Shown here in pieces: positions 8,280-17,825 of a stretch of 51,233 nucleotides of DNA. Position numbers and translations under genes: made by a program. This DNA is from an uncultured Alphaproteobacteria bacterium. GTDB lineage: Bacteria > Pseudomonadota > Alphaproteobacteria > RF32 > CAG-239. Each line of letters starts with the position of its first letter. The first letter of the stretch is position 1. Below the pieces are notes generated by a model. It was given only the letters and a program-made list of their open reading frames with translations, made no database searches and had not been told where the DNA came from. The stretch is from NCBI GenBank assembly GCA_944392295.1, contig CALXWE010000009.1:1-51233 (forward strand), in the 5' to 3' direction.

Positions 8280-10526
8280 ATGCAAGAAACAACCGCCACA
8301 GCTCAGGCAATGAATGTATTAAAAGATATACAGGGGGCAGTTTTCACCAAAGCTGAACCCGAAGTAAAGCTCGCGCACATTATGCAAATTTTGGCTCAAA
8401 GTTTTAAGGCTGATGCGACTGCCTGTTACGTAAGCGTAGACGATAATTATCTTGAACTGTTAAGCCAATATGGTCTTGAGGGATATCCTCATAAAGGCAA
8501 CATTCGTTATGGTGAAGGTTTTATAGGGGAGATTGCTGCCAGTCAAAGGAGTTTATTCCGCACCGGCATTGCCGACAAAACATTTAAGATGAGTAAAGCC
8601 TTTAAGGCAGCTTTAGGGGCTCCTTTATTGCGTTGGAACCGTACTTTTGGTACCATAATCATTATTCATAAAGACGAGCATCAGTATACTCAAACCGATG
8701 TAGAAACACTTGAGACGGTAGCTTTATTTTTAACATCGGTTTTATCCTCCGATGAGATGCTAGAATATAAAAAGAAATTGGTAAAATCGCGGGGTTTAAA
8801 AGTAAAAGACCATCTCAAAGGCGTAATTTTAAACAAAGGTTATGGTATTGGTCATGCCGTTGTCCATCAAAGACGCCAAGCCTTAACCAAAATATTTGCC
8901 GAAAACAAACAAGCCGAATTAGACCGGTTAGAAGACGCTAAAGAGCGTATGAATAAAAGCTTAGATGAAAAATTTAATGCCACGCGTTTAGGTATAGGAG
9001 AACACACCGACATTTTGGAAACATACCGAATGTTTGCCAAAGACAAGGGGTGGTATCAAAAAATAAGCACTCACATTGAAAACGGATTAACTGCCGAAGC
9101 AGCCGTAGAGCGGGCTTACGAAGATACCTGGAATCGCTTATCAGCCAGCAGCGACATATACCTAAAGGAACGCTTGCACGACCTGCGCGACGTTGCCGAC
9201 AGATTGCGCACTTTTTTAAGCGGAGAAGATAACAAATCGGAGGCACCCCAAAGATATGACGATATCATCATTGTTGCACAAACCATGGGTCCTGCCGATT
9301 TAATGGATTACGATTATAAAAAGATTCGCGGTTTAATTATTGAAGAAGGCACACCGACCATGCACGTGGCGATTGTTGCCAAGGCCTTAAACATTCCGGT
9401 TATAGCCAAGATACGCGGTATTTTTAAAGACGTAAAAGAAGGAGAATTACTCGGATTAGACGGTCAGGAAGGTTTTGTTTATATTGATCCTCCTGAGGAT
9501 ATTATTCAAAAATTCAAGTCTCGGCAAAAAAATATGAGTTTACTGCTTGAGCAGTTAAAAGCACTTAAAAAATATCCAAACAAAACTTTAGACGGAACGA
9601 GAATAAATTTAAACATTAACGTCGGGCTTGATTTTGACTTTGATTATTTAGATTCTACCAAATGCGACGGCATCGGCTTATACCGTACGGAAATTCCGTT
9701 TATGTCATCCGAAAGTATGCCGGATGTAGAAAAGCAAATCGGTTTTTATAAAAAGCTTATGGATAAAGCCGGCAACAAGAGGGTGGTATTCAGAAGTTTA
9801 GACGTCGGTTCAGACAAGCGTCTGCCCTACTGGAGCGATATGAAAGAAGATAATCCGGCGATAGGCTGGCGTTCCATTCGCATTACCCTAGACCGCAGAG
9901 CCATATTACGAAAGCAGATGAAGGCCTTTTTACGCGCGGCAGCCGGAAAAGAATTAAACGTAATGTTTCCGATGATAGCAAGTCTCGAAGAATTTTTAGA
10001 CGCCAAAGAGACCCTAATGCTAGAACTTGAAAAAGAAAAAAAGAAGGGAGAGAACGTTCCTTCAAAAGTAAGAGTAGGCTTAATGATAGAGGTTCCGTCG
10101 ATTATATTTCAGCTTGATGATGTTTTGCAATATGCCGACTTTATATCGGTTGGAACCAACGATTTAGCGCAATTTATCTTCGCCTGCGACAGGGGAAATC
10201 CGCGTATAACTGACCGTTACGATGTATTATCGGCACCGTTTTTACGAGTTATGAAAACCATAGTCGAAAAAGCCGATGCCGCCAAAGTAGAATGTTCGGT
10301 TTGCGGCGAAATGGCAAGTAATCCGGTTGAAGCCATGGTATTAATCGGTTTAGGCTTTCGCAAACTATCGGTTTCTGGTTCAGCCTACGGCCCAGTCAAA
10401 AGTATGATACGTTCACTTCGCGTACAAGATATTGCCGAATATGTTAAAACCTTGCTCAAATCACCCAAAAAAAGCTTACGCCCGCAATTAATTGCTTACG
10501 CACATGATCATGGTATTGCAATCTAA
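8280..10526 (+). CDS. ptsP: PtsP, GAF-domain phosphoenolpyruvate-protein phosphotransferase (EI-Ntr)
   Basis: Enzyme I of the nitrogen phosphotransferase system: it autophosphorylates from PEP and passes phosphate to NPr and then EIIA-Ntr. In alphaproteobacteria it also senses glutamine through GAF and influences (p)ppGpp and CtrA stability. The N-terminal GAF domain covers about residues 20-165. The HPr-binding and phosphohistidine domain follows, with His362 in EEGTPTMHVAIVA. The C-terminal PEP-binding barrel contains SLDVGSDKRLPYW and the catalytic Cys in CSVCGEMAS. The ATG at 8280 is preferred over TTG 8217 or ATG 8220 because AAGAGG precedes it and the 748-residue product starts like known PtsP proteins. 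Confidence 0.93.
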   Translation: MQETTATAQAMNVLKDIQGAVFTKAEPEVKLAHIMQILAQSFKADATACYVSVDDNYLELLSQYGLEGYPHKGNIRYGEGFIGEIAASQRSLFRTGIADKTFKMSKAFKAALGAPLLRWNRTFGTIIIIHKDEHQYTQTDVETLETVALFLTSVLSSDEMLEYKKKLVKSRGLKVKDHLKGVILNKGYGIGHAVVHQRRQALTKIFAENKQAELDRLEDAKERMNKSLDEKFNATRLGIGEHTDILETYRMFAKDKGWYQKISTHIENGLTAEAAVERAYEDTWNRLSASSDIYLKERLHDLRDVADRLRTFLSGEDNKSEAPQRYDDIIIVAQTMGPADLMDYDYKKIRGLIIEEGTPTMHVAIVAKALNIPVIAKIRGIFKDVKEGELLGLDGQEGFVYIDPPEDIIQKFKSRQKNMSLLLEQLKALKKYPNKTLDGTRINLNINVGLDFDFDYLDSTKCDGIGLYRTEIPFMSSESMPDVEKQIGFYKKLMDKAGNKRVVFRSLDVGSDKRLPYWSDMKEDNPAIGWRSIRITLDRRAILRKQMKAFLRAAAGKELNVMFPMIASLEEFLDAKETLMLELEKEKKKGENVPSKVRVGLMIEVPSIIFQLDDVLQYADFISVGTNDLAQFIFACDRGNPRITDRYDVLSAPFLRVMKTIVEKADAAKVECSVCGEMASNPVEAMVLIGLGFRKLSVSGSAYGPVKSMIRSLRVQDIAEYVKTLLKSPKKSLRPQLIAYAHDHGIAI

Positions 10527-10574
10527 AAAAAAGTATGCTTTAATAGCAAAAAATTGCTTATAAAGGACAAGACA

Positions 10575-11492
10575 TTGGAAAAACAAGCAGAAAAAATTTC
10601 GGAAAAAGCCTCTGAAAAACCCGTAAAGGCTACTGAAGAAGCAACTACCGTCGGTATGTATTTAAAATATACTCGTCTCAATCAAAAAAAGACTTTAGAC
10701 GCAGTATCTAAGGCTTTATGCATACGTAAAATTTATATTAAAGCCATTGAAGACAGCGATTTTAAGGAGCTTCCGCCGATTCCGTACGGTACGGGTTTTG
10801 TTCGCTCTTATGCCGAATATTTAGGTCTAAACAGCGATCGTATCGTGCAGTGCTATAAAGAAGAATCTCAACCACACAAGGAAGATCATCCCGTTAAAAT
10901 TGTTAAGAGACATACAGCGCTCACGATTCCTAACAAAAAACAAATTTTAATCGGGATTGCTGCTATTTTGCTCATTTACTTAGGATGGGTTTTTATAAGT
11001 TTTAAATCATCTACCGATACTAAACCGGCATATACTGCCGAAGAACAGGTTGAAACCCTAGAGCTTGTAACGCCACAATCTTCTCAAGTCCAGACTGAGG
11101 ATATAGCTTCAAAACCTTCTTTGCCGGTAATTGATGAAACAGGCACATCTGAGAACGGTACCGGAGATTCGCAGGTAAAAATGGTTGAAGACAGCTACTA
11201 TGAAGAACCTGCCGAAGAAAAGACCGATACGGCTCCCGTAGATGATAACAAAAGCCGGATTAGCTTAAAGTTAAACGGGGAATCTTGGGTTGAAGTAAGA
11301 GGCAAAAACAAGGTATACATAAGCGGCATATATCAAAAAGGCTTTGAGTACGATTTACCCAATGAAGAAGGTTTAATATTATCGGTCGGCAGATACTACA
11401 ATGTCGATGTTTTTGTTGATGGAAAATTAACCGAAGTCGCTAGTCCCAAAAAGCAGACCAACATCAATCTTGATAAATTTTTAGGCCATTAG
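10575..11492 (+). CDS. RodZ-like protein (HTH_25, transmembrane helix, DUF4115)
   Basis: Architecture of RodZ, the membrane partner of MreB in rod-shape control. A cytoplasmic helix-turn-helix of the HTH_25 type comes first (about residues 28-95, GMYLKYTRLNQKKTLDAVSK and PYGTGFVRSYAEYLGL). A single membrane helix follows (about 122-142), then an acidic linker and a C-terminal DUF4115-type beta domain (from ISLKLNGESWVEV). The N-terminus is unusually rich in Lys/Glu. A TTG at 10575 is chosen because AAAGGA lies 7 nt upstream; the TTG at 10554 has no ribosome site. Confidence 0.82.
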   Translation: MEKQAEKISEKASEKPVKATEEATTVGMYLKYTRLNQKKTLDAVSKALCIRKIYIKAIEDSDFKELPPIPYGTGFVRSYAEYLGLNSDRIVQCYKEESQPHKEDHPVKIVKRHTALTIPNKKQILIGIAAILLIYLGWVFISFKSSTDTKPAYTAEEQVETLELVTPQSSQVQTEDIASKPSLPVIDETGTSENGTGDSQVKMVEDSYYEEPAEEKTDTAPVDDNKSRISLKLNGESWVEVRGKNKVYISGIYQKGFEYDLPNEEGLILSVGRYYNVDVFVDGKLTEVASPKKQTNINLDKFLGH

Positions 11493-11562
11493 CAAGGTTA
11501 CAATTTAAGGAAACGGCTCAGATTATCTGTGCCTTTTCTTTGTTTAAATAAGAGGAAATAAA

Positions 11563-12795
11563 ATGGAAAAAATACAATGCGTTCGCGGTACTTACGATTT
11601 ATACGGAGCCGCCAAAAGAAAAGCCAAAAAAGTAATATCAACAGCCTCTGCAGTAGTTGAAAAATATGGCTTTGAAGAAATAGAGACCCCGATTTTTGAA
11701 TTTACGGAAGTATTTTCGCGCAATCTTGGTGATACTTCTGATATTGTAACCAAAGAAATGTACTGCTTTGAAGACCGCGGGGGTGAAAGCTTAACCCTTC
11801 GTCCTGAAGGAACGGCCGGCGTGGTAAGAGCGTTTATTTCCGAAGGAATGCAGCAAAATTTACCTGTAAAGATGTATTATCAAGGGCCGATGTTCAGATA
11901 TGAGCGTCCGCAAAAGGGTCGTCAAAGACAATTCACTCAGTTTGGTGTTGAAATGTTAGGAGTTGCTACACCGCAAGCCGATGTTGAAGTTATATCCATG
12001 GCCTATGAATTTTTGGAAAAGTTAGGCTTGGAAGGTGCTGTTACGGTAGAAATCAACTCATTAGGCGATGAAGAAAGCCGCAACAACTATCGTGAAAAGC
12101 TGGTAGCTTACTTAAAATCCCACTATGATGAATTGTCAGAAGACAGCAAAGTAAGATTGGAAAAAAATCCGTTAAGAGTTTTAGATTCTAAAGAAGAGTG
12201 TGATAAAAAAGTCGTAGCCGAAGCTCCGTTATATTCCGACAGTTTAAATGAGACGTCTTCGCAATTTTTCAAAGATGTATTAAAAGGGCTTGATTTATTG
12301 GGAATTAAATACCATGTCAACAATCGTCTGGTTCGCGGTCTTGACTATTATTCGCACACGGTATTTGAGTTAACAACCGATAAATTAGGTGCCCAAGGAA
12401 CGGTATTAGCCGGCGGTCGGTATGATGGCTTAGTAGCCCAAATGGGCGGCGGCGATGTTGCCGGTATCGGTTGGGCTTGCGGCGTAGAGCGTTTGGCTAT
12501 GTTACTGGAACAAGACGTCGATTTAGCTCGCCCGATAGCAGTTATTCCGGTTGGTGAAGATGTTAATGATAAAGCCTTAGAGATTGCCTACAAACTTCGC
12601 AAAGCCGGCTTCAGAGTAGAACACGGCTATAGCGGCAACTTAAAAAAACGTATGATAAAAGCCAATAAGGTAAATGCCTTTAAGGCGGTTATTATCGGCT
12701 CTGACGAGTTGGCACAAGGCGTTGTTACCGTAAAAGACTTAGACAGCGGCGAACAAAAAAGTGTAAAATTAGATAAGTTGGTTGAGGAAATTTAA
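11563..12795 (+). CDS. hisS: histidyl-tRNA synthetase
   Basis: Class II aminoacyl-tRNA synthetase that charges tRNA-His. Motif 2 reads [15 protein letters not shown], the HisRS signature [12 protein letters not shown] is complete, and an anticodon-binding domain covers about residues 325-405. The 410-residue length is normal. The sequence has the classical bacterial motifs rather than the divergent form found in alphaproteobacteria whose tRNA-His lacks G-1, in agreement with the tRNA at 59-135. prfA follows 1 nt after the stop. Confidence 0.96.
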   Translation: MEKIQCVRGTYDLYGAAKRKAKKVISTASAVVEKYGFEEIETPIFEFTEVFSRNLGDTSDIVTKEMYCFEDRGGESLTLRPEGTAGVVRAFISEGMQQNLPVKMYYQGPMFRYERPQKGRQRQFTQFGVEMLGVATPQADVEVISMAYEFLEKLGLEGAVTVEINSLGDEESRNNYREKLVAYLKSHYDELSEDSKVRLEKNPLRVLDSKEECDKKVVAEAPLYSDSLNETSSQFFKDVLKGLDLLGIKYHVNNRLVRGLDYYSHTVFELTTDKLGAQGTVLAGGRYDGLVAQMGGGDVAGIGWACGVERLAMLLEQDVDLARPIAVIPVGEDVNDKALEIAYKLRKAGFRVEHGYSGNLKKRMIKANKVNAFKAVIIGSDELAQGVVTVKDLDSGEQKSVKLDKLVEEI

Positions 12796-12796
12796 G

Positions 12797-13867
12797 ATGA
12801 ATTTTGAAGAGAAATTAGACGGTGTTGTTCGCCGTCACGAAGAAATAGAATCTTTACTTGCCTCCGGCGCAAGTTCGGAAGAATTGGTAAAACTCAACAA
12901 AGAATTTTCATTATTAAGTCCGGTAGTTGAAGCCATAAAAAAATATCATCATGCCTTAAGCAATTTAGACGATGCTAAACAGATGATGGAAGACAGCTCT
13001 TTGGATAAAGAGATGCGTGATATGGCCGAAAGCGAATATTATGAATTAAAAGAAAAGCTTCCCGAAATGGAAAAAGAAATAAAAATTTTACTATTGCCCA
13101 AATCGGAAGATGATGAAAAGAACGCCATACTGGAAGTAAGAGCCGGTACAGGCGGAGATGAGGCAGCATTATTTGCCGCAGTTTTATTTGAGATGTATCA
13201 GAGATATTCGCAAAAGCAAGGTTGGAAATTTGAAGTTTTAGACGCCAATGAAAACGGCTTGGGCGGATACAAAGAAGCATCGGCCAAAATCACCGGTAAA
13301 GATGTATTTGCCAAATTAAAATTTGAATCCGGTGCGCACCGTGTGCAACGAGTCCCTGTCACGGAATCTCAAGGCCGTGTTCACACTTCGGCGGCAACGG
13401 TAGCTGTCTTGCCGGAAATTGAAGAAGTAGATTTATATATAAATCCGGCAGATTTGAAGATAGATGTTTACCGTTCATCTGGTGCCGGCGGACAACACGT
13501 TAACAAAACAGAATCTGCGGTTCGTATTACGCACATTCCGACCGGTGTAGTTGTTCAATGCCAAGATGACCGTTCACAATTTAAGAACCGTGAAAAGGCC
13601 ATGAATCACTTAAGAGCGAAATTATATGATATGCAAAAAGAAAGCATTGATGCCAATTATGCCCAACAACGTAAATCAATGGTCGGCAGCGGCGACAGAA
13701 GTGAAAGGATACGTACTTACAACTACCCGCAAGGTCGTGTTACTGACCACCGTATTAATTTAACGCTTTACAAATTAGATGAGGTAGTCTCCGGTGAAGC
13801 TTTAGGAGAGATAATCGATGCTTTAATTACCGAAGACCAAGCTCAGCGTTTGGCAGAACTTGACTAA
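12797..13867 (+). CDS. prfA: peptide chain release factor 1
   Basis: Recognises UAA and UAG and triggers peptidyl-tRNA hydrolysis. The codon-recognition tripeptide is PVT (PxT class, RF1 rather than RF2), in [10 protein letters not shown]. The catalytic GGQ lies at residues 231-233. The ATG at 12797 gives 356 residues and has GAGGAAA inside the end of hisS at suitable spacing; a longer in-frame version reaching into hisS lacks support. A strong terminator follows. Confidence 0.96.
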   Translation: MNFEEKLDGVVRRHEEIESLLASGASSEELVKLNKEFSLLSPVVEAIKKYHHALSNLDDAKQMMEDSSLDKEMRDMAESEYYELKEKLPEMEKEIKILLLPKSEDDEKNAILEVRAGTGGDEAALFAAVLFEMYQRYSQKQGWKFEVLDANENGLGGYKEASAKITGKDVFAKLKFESGAHRVQRVPVTESQGRVHTSAATVAVLPEIEEVDLYINPADLKIDVYRSSGAGGQHVNKTESAVRITHIPTGVVVQCQDDRSQFKNREKAMNHLRAKLYDMQKESIDANYAQQRKSMVGSGDRSERIRTYNYPQGRVTDHRINLTLYKLDEVVSGEALGEIIDALITEDQAQRLAELD

Positions 13868-13886
13868 ACATCAAAAACTTAAAGAA

Positions 13887-13915
13887 AACACCGTGCACCA
13901 AAGCGGTGTTTTTTT
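13887..13915 (+). terminator. intrinsic terminator after prfA
   Basis: AACACCG/CGGTGTT stem followed by seven T, 20 nt after the prfA stop. Confidence 0.88.
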
Positions 13916-14004
13916 GTAACAATATGTAACATCTTTTTAAGAGCGTTTTTTGCCAAAATGTGCTATAAGGTGCACAGTTTTTCTAAAAATGTAGAGGATT
14001 TTAA

Positions 14005-15027
14005 ATGACTGATACAATAAAAGTTGCTGTAATCGGTGCCGGAGTTATGGGCAAAAACCACTTAAAAACTTACAAAACCTTACAAGGTGTTGAGTTAGTG
14101 GGCGTATATGACGTATTCCCCGAAGCAGCCAAAGCCGCCGCCGATATGTTTGGTATTAAAGCTTTTTCTTCCATGGAAGAGGTTGCCAAAAATGTTGATG
14201 CGGTAAGTGTTGTAACAACATCTATTACTCATGCTGATGTTGGTGAGTTTTTCTTAAATCACGGCATTCACTGCTTGGTTGAAAAGCCTTTAGCAACTAC
14301 CGAAGAAGGTTGCCAAAGATTAATTAAGGCTGCCAAAGACAACAACGTAACATTGCTTGTTGGTCATATTGAACGTTTTAATCCGGCAGTTGAACAAATG
14401 GGTAAAATTTTATCCGATACTTCCAAGATTCGTTCTTTAACGGCCCAGAGAATGTCTGCTGCCAGCGGTCGTATCACAGATGTTGATGTTGCCATGGATT
14501 TAATGATTCACGATGTTGAAGTTATTCAATCTTTAGTCAAATCGCCAGTTAAGAACATTCAGGCATGCTCGGTAAAAACTCCTGATAAACCCGAAGGAAA
14601 AGATTACATCACAGCTATTTTAGAGTTTGAAAACGGAGCAACCGCCAACTTAACAGCCAGCCGTATTACACAAGCCAGAGTTCGTACCTTAACGGTAACT
14701 ACCGATACCAACTATATTGATATGGACTTTATAAATCAAAGCATTAACGTTCATTCTCAAGGACGTATGCCTTACGTTAACCAAGAAAGTATTCCTGATT
14801 GGATGAATTACGGCTTAAAAGGAAGTGTTGAACAGTTGTTTATTCCGACCAATCAACCTTTAACGGCCGAGTTAAACCACTTTATGGATTGTGTTCGTGG
14901 TAAAGCCACACCGAGAATAAGCGGTGAAAACGCCCTTAATGCTTTAAGAGTTATTTGGGAAATTCAACGCAAATTAGGCTTTATTGACAACCAACAAGAA
15001 CAATTCTTGCGTATTGCTGCTGAATAA
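14005..15027 (+). CDS. Gfo/Idh/MocA-family NAD(P)-dependent oxidoreductase
   Basis: A 340-residue dehydrogenase. The Rossmann motif is VIGAGVMGKNH at the N-terminus, the family EKP lies near residue 94 (LVEKPLATT), and the substrate domain contains VGHIERFNPAV and a conserved IHDVEV. The VGHIERFNP block is typical of the subgroup annotated UDP-GlcNAc 3-dehydrogenase (GnnA), which oxidises UDP-GlcNAc on the way to 2,3-diamino sugars of lipid A. No gnnB aminotransferase or lpx gene is adjacent, so the substrate is uncertain. AGAGGA precedes the ATG, with a possible extended -10 (TGCTATAAG) near 13961. It is a single-gene transcription unit between two terminators. Confidence 0.83.
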   Translation: MTDTIKVAVIGAGVMGKNHLKTYKTLQGVELVGVYDVFPEAAKAAADMFGIKAFSSMEEVAKNVDAVSVVTTSITHADVGEFFLNHGIHCLVEKPLATTEEGCQRLIKAAKDNNVTLLVGHIERFNPAVEQMGKILSDTSKIRSLTAQRMSAASGRITDVDVAMDLMIHDVEVIQSLVKSPVKNIQACSVKTPDKPEGKDYITAILEFENGATANLTASRITQARVRTLTVTTDTNYIDMDFINQSINVHSQGRMPYVNQESIPDWMNYGLKGSVEQLFIPTNQPLTAELNHFMDCVRGKATPRISGENALNALRVIWEIQRKLGFIDNQQEQFLRIAAE

Positions 15028-15045
15028 AAAGCATTTAATAAAAAG

Positions 15046-15078
15046 AAAAAGCTCCGTTTTTATTAACGGAGCTTTTTT
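15046..15078. terminator. bidirectional intrinsic terminator
   Basis: AGCTCCGTT/AACGGAGCT stem flanked by A5 and T6, suited to end both the oxidoreductase gene and the convergent gene at 15101. Confidence 0.88.
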
Positions 15079-15100
15079 AAGTACCAGAGCTAAAACATAG

Positions 15101-15568
15101 CTACCTAAAGACCATGGCAACCCTTATGTAATTGCCGCTGGTTCTAAAATAATGCCAGTCAACATCAAACCTTGAAAGATCAAAAACTGCCGCATCTTTG
15201 AGTTTAGTGATATCATCACACCACAAAGCGCCAACAGTTCCGTCAGCTTCAATGCCGAACTTGCTCAAATAGTCTGATACTTCATCCAGAGCCGCAACAT
15301 CTTTGCTTTTAGGCTCAAAAGCCTCTGTCAAAAATCCAATAGACGGTAAAGAGCCATGCTTTCCGTTGAGCTCCATCTGTGAAGCAAAATCTTTTACAAT
15401 TTCCCAATCGGCAAACAAACTGCCGGCAAAATCACAACCGCAGCACAGTGCGATAACCAATCCTGAAGAAAGCTGCACCCCCCAAAGGTTGTTTTTGTTC
15501 TGTTCATCTAAAAATGAAGATGTTTTAAACTGGTTACCAAAAAGGTAAACAAAATTACAATTTTCCAT
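15101..15568 (-). CDS. hypothetical protein, 155 residues
   Basis: I do not recognise this protein. It has no signal peptide or membrane segment. It contains a short Cys motif (CCGCDF, about residues 42-47), several Trp, and alternating hydrophobic and acidic segments suggestive of an alpha/beta soluble domain. It is a monocistronic gene between the terminator at 15046 and truA on the other strand. Codon use resembles the neighbours, and its closed frame and isolated position support a real gene. No ribosome site is convincing upstream of the ATG. Confidence 0.6.
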   Translation of the reverse strand: MENCNFVYLFGNQFKTSSFLDEQNKNNLWGVQLSSGLVIALCCGCDFAGSLFADWEIVKDFASQMELNGKHGSLPSIGFLTEAFEPKSKDVAALDEVSDYLSKFGIEADGTVGALWCDDITKLKDAAVFDLSRFDVDWHYFRTSGNYIRVAMVFR

Positions 15569-15722
15569 ATCTATATAGTTTTAATAATTAAATTCTTGAG
15601 GCAATGATATACAAATTTAATTTTAAATGTCAAACACTTCCGCTTAGTTCTTCTTTTTTATTGCAAGTAGCATAAAAATCGTCTATTGCTGAAAATATTG
15701 AAAAAATTAAAAGAAAAAACAT

Positions 15723-16466
15723 ATGGCACGATACAAAATTACAATAGAGTACGACGGTACCGATTTAGTCGGTTGGCAAAAACAAGATGAAGGCAACAGC
15801 GTTCAGTCTTATCTTGAAGAGGCTTTATATGGATTTTCGCACCAAAGAGCCGATATTTATGCCGCCGGTCGTACCGATGCCGGAGTTCATGCTTTGGCTC
15901 AGGTGGCTCATTTTGATTTAGAAACCAACATGGAGTTGTTTCGGATTCGCGAAGCCTTTAACGCCCATTTGCGTGATATGAATGCACCGGTAGCCGTTTT
16001 GGAAGTTGAACAAGCTGCTCCCGATTTTCACGCTCGTTTTTCGGCTAAAGGACGCGGTTATATTTACCGCATATTAAACCGCCGCGCCCGTACCGTACTT
16101 TTAGAAAATCGGGTTTGGCACGTGGGCTTCCCTTTAGATGTTGAGTTAATGCGTCAAGGAGCAAAACACCTACTCGGTCATCACGATTTCAGTGCTTTCC
16201 GCGGTGCCGGATGTCAGGCCTTATCCCCGATTAAAACTCTTGATAAATTAGATATTGTGGTAAACGGCGATGAGATAGATTTTATTGTTGAAGCTCGCTC
16301 TTTTTTGTACCATCAGGTACGTAATATGGTAGGAACATTAAAGATGGTCGGCGACAAACACTTAACCCCCGATGATGTTAAAACCATTTTGGAAGGCAAA
16401 TGCCGTGCCCAAGCCGGCGTAACGGCACCGGCCTGCGGACTGTATTTAAATAAAATCGTTTATTGA
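15723..16466 (+). CDS. truA: tRNA pseudouridine(38-40) synthase
   Basis: Converts uridines 38-40 of the anticodon stem to pseudouridine. Catalytic Asp52 is in GRTDAGVHA. The N-terminal ITIEYDGTDLVGWQKQ and the C-terminal FLYHQVRNMVGTL are family hallmarks. The 247-residue length is normal. Its 3' end overlaps the 3' end of the convergent outer membrane factor gene by 7 nt. Confidence 0.96.
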   Translation: MARYKITIEYDGTDLVGWQKQDEGNSVQSYLEEALYGFSHQRADIYAAGRTDAGVHALAQVAHFDLETNMELFRIREAFNAHLRDMNAPVAVLEVEQAAPDFHARFSAKGRGYIYRILNRRARTVLLENRVWHVGFPLDVELMRQGAKHLLGHHDFSAFRGAGCQALSPIKTLDKLDIVVNGDEIDFIVEARSFLYHQVRNMVGTLKMVGDKHLTPDDVKTILEGKCRAQAGVTAPACGLYLNKIVY

Positions 16467-17824
16467 TATTTACCGCCCATCGCTTTGTAAACATAGTTTT
16501 CATATTTGATAATCTGATATTTTTGCGATATCAGGCTCTGCTTTAAGGCATTTTGAGTATAAATTGCCTCCAAAAAGTCTTTAAACTCTATTTTACCCAA
16601 ATTATACCTTTGCTTATAATAGTCGGTAATTTTTACCGAATTTTGATAATTAGCCTCGGTATTATCAAACATCATCAGTGATTTTTCATAAGCCGCATAG
16701 TAATAGCCCACCTCATTAACCGCCTGATTTAAGGTATCGTTAAAATCCACCAAAGTAATTTGATAATCAGTTTTAGAGATATTGATATTATTTTTTACTC
16801 TGTTCCAATCCAAAAAAGGCAAATCAACCGACACACTGCCCAAGATATACGGAAAATCAAAAGTCGTGCGAGCCTTATCGGAAGTTGAAGCCAACAAACC
16901 GTTTATTGAAACGGACGGATACCAGCTTTTTTCCTCGGCATTCAAGTTTTTGAAAGCTTCTTGCAAACGCAGCTCACTGGCTTTTAAATCCGGACGATTG
17001 GCAAGTACGGCTACCGGCACATTAACATCCACATTTAAGTTTTGTTGTTTTAAGATATTGCCGTATTTAACGGTAAATTTATCATCATGAGTATTTAAAA
17101 TATTTTTTAAGCTTGCTTCCATTTCTTTAAACTGAGTTTCCAATTCCAAGAGTTTATTTTTCTCGGAAAGTAAACTTTGTTTGGCTTGCAAATATTCCAG
17201 ATTATCAATTTTGCCGTTTTTAAATTTCTGCTCGGTAATATCTTGAATATTTTGATAAGTTTTCACATTATCTTTGGCAACAGCTATGGAGTTATCAAGA
17301 TATTCCAAATTAAAATACAAATCCACAACCGAGTTAATAAGGCTCAATCTTGCCGATTCGCGGTCCATAATCGTAGCCTGATATTCAAACTCCTGAGCCG
17401 ATTGCAAATCTCTGATTTTACCGTACAAATCCAGCTCATAGTTTAAGCCCATTTCGCCTGAAAAGTTGCTTGAAAAATTATCTTTGGTATCAATCTGCCG
17501 TTGCGAACTGGCTGAAGCGTTACCATATAAAGTTGGGAACAAATCAAGAGTTGCCAGATTTAAGTTATAGAGTTGTTTATTGATGTTAAGAGCGGCTTTA
17601 ACATAATCAGGATTATTTTTCAAAGCCGTTTCCACCAGCAAATTTAACTCGGTATTGTTATAAAGTTTCCACCAATTTTTATCAACTTGATAAGTTTGTT
17701 TAATGGTTTGCGTATAGCCCAGCTCATCTTCCACGTTCGGTAAAATATAATCTGTAACCGAACAACCGGCGGTTAAGAAAGCCAAACTTATAAAGCCATA
17801 TTTTACAGTCATCAAATTTTTCAT
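16460..17824 (-). CDS. outer membrane efflux lipoprotein (NodT/OprM family)
   Basis: The TolC-type channel of a tripartite exporter, third gene of a macA-macB-OMF operon. The signal ends with lipobox LTAGC (Cys21), so it is acylated like OprM. Two repeats of long amphipathic helices follow, with LDLYGKIRDLQSAQEFEYQA and the duplicated downstream copy. The ATG at 17824 is 1 nt after the macB stop; a longer in-frame version that reads into macB is rejected because it would hide the lipobox 36 residues inside. Confidence 0.9.
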   Translation of the reverse strand: MKNLMTVKYGFISLAFLTAGCSVTDYILPNVEDELGYTQTIKQTYQVDKNWWKLYNNTELNLLVETALKNNPDYVKAALNINKQLYNLNLATLDLFPTLYGNASASSQRQIDTKDNFSSNFSGEMGLNYELDLYGKIRDLQSAQEFEYQATIMDRESARLSLINSVVDLYFNLEYLDNSIAVAKDNVKTYQNIQDITEQKFKNGKIDNLEYLQAKQSLLSEKNKLLELETQFKEMEASLKNILNTHDDKFTVKYGNILKQQNLNVDVNVPVAVLANRPDLKASELRLQEAFKNLNAEEKSWYPSVSINGLLASTSDKARTTFDFPYILGSVSVDLPFLDWNRVKNNINISKTDYQITLVDFNDTLNQAVNEVGYYYAAYEKSLMMFDNTEANYQNSVKITDYYKQRYNLGKIEFKDFLEAIYTQNALKQSLISQKYQIIKYENYVYKAMGGKYQ

Positions 17825-17825
17825 G

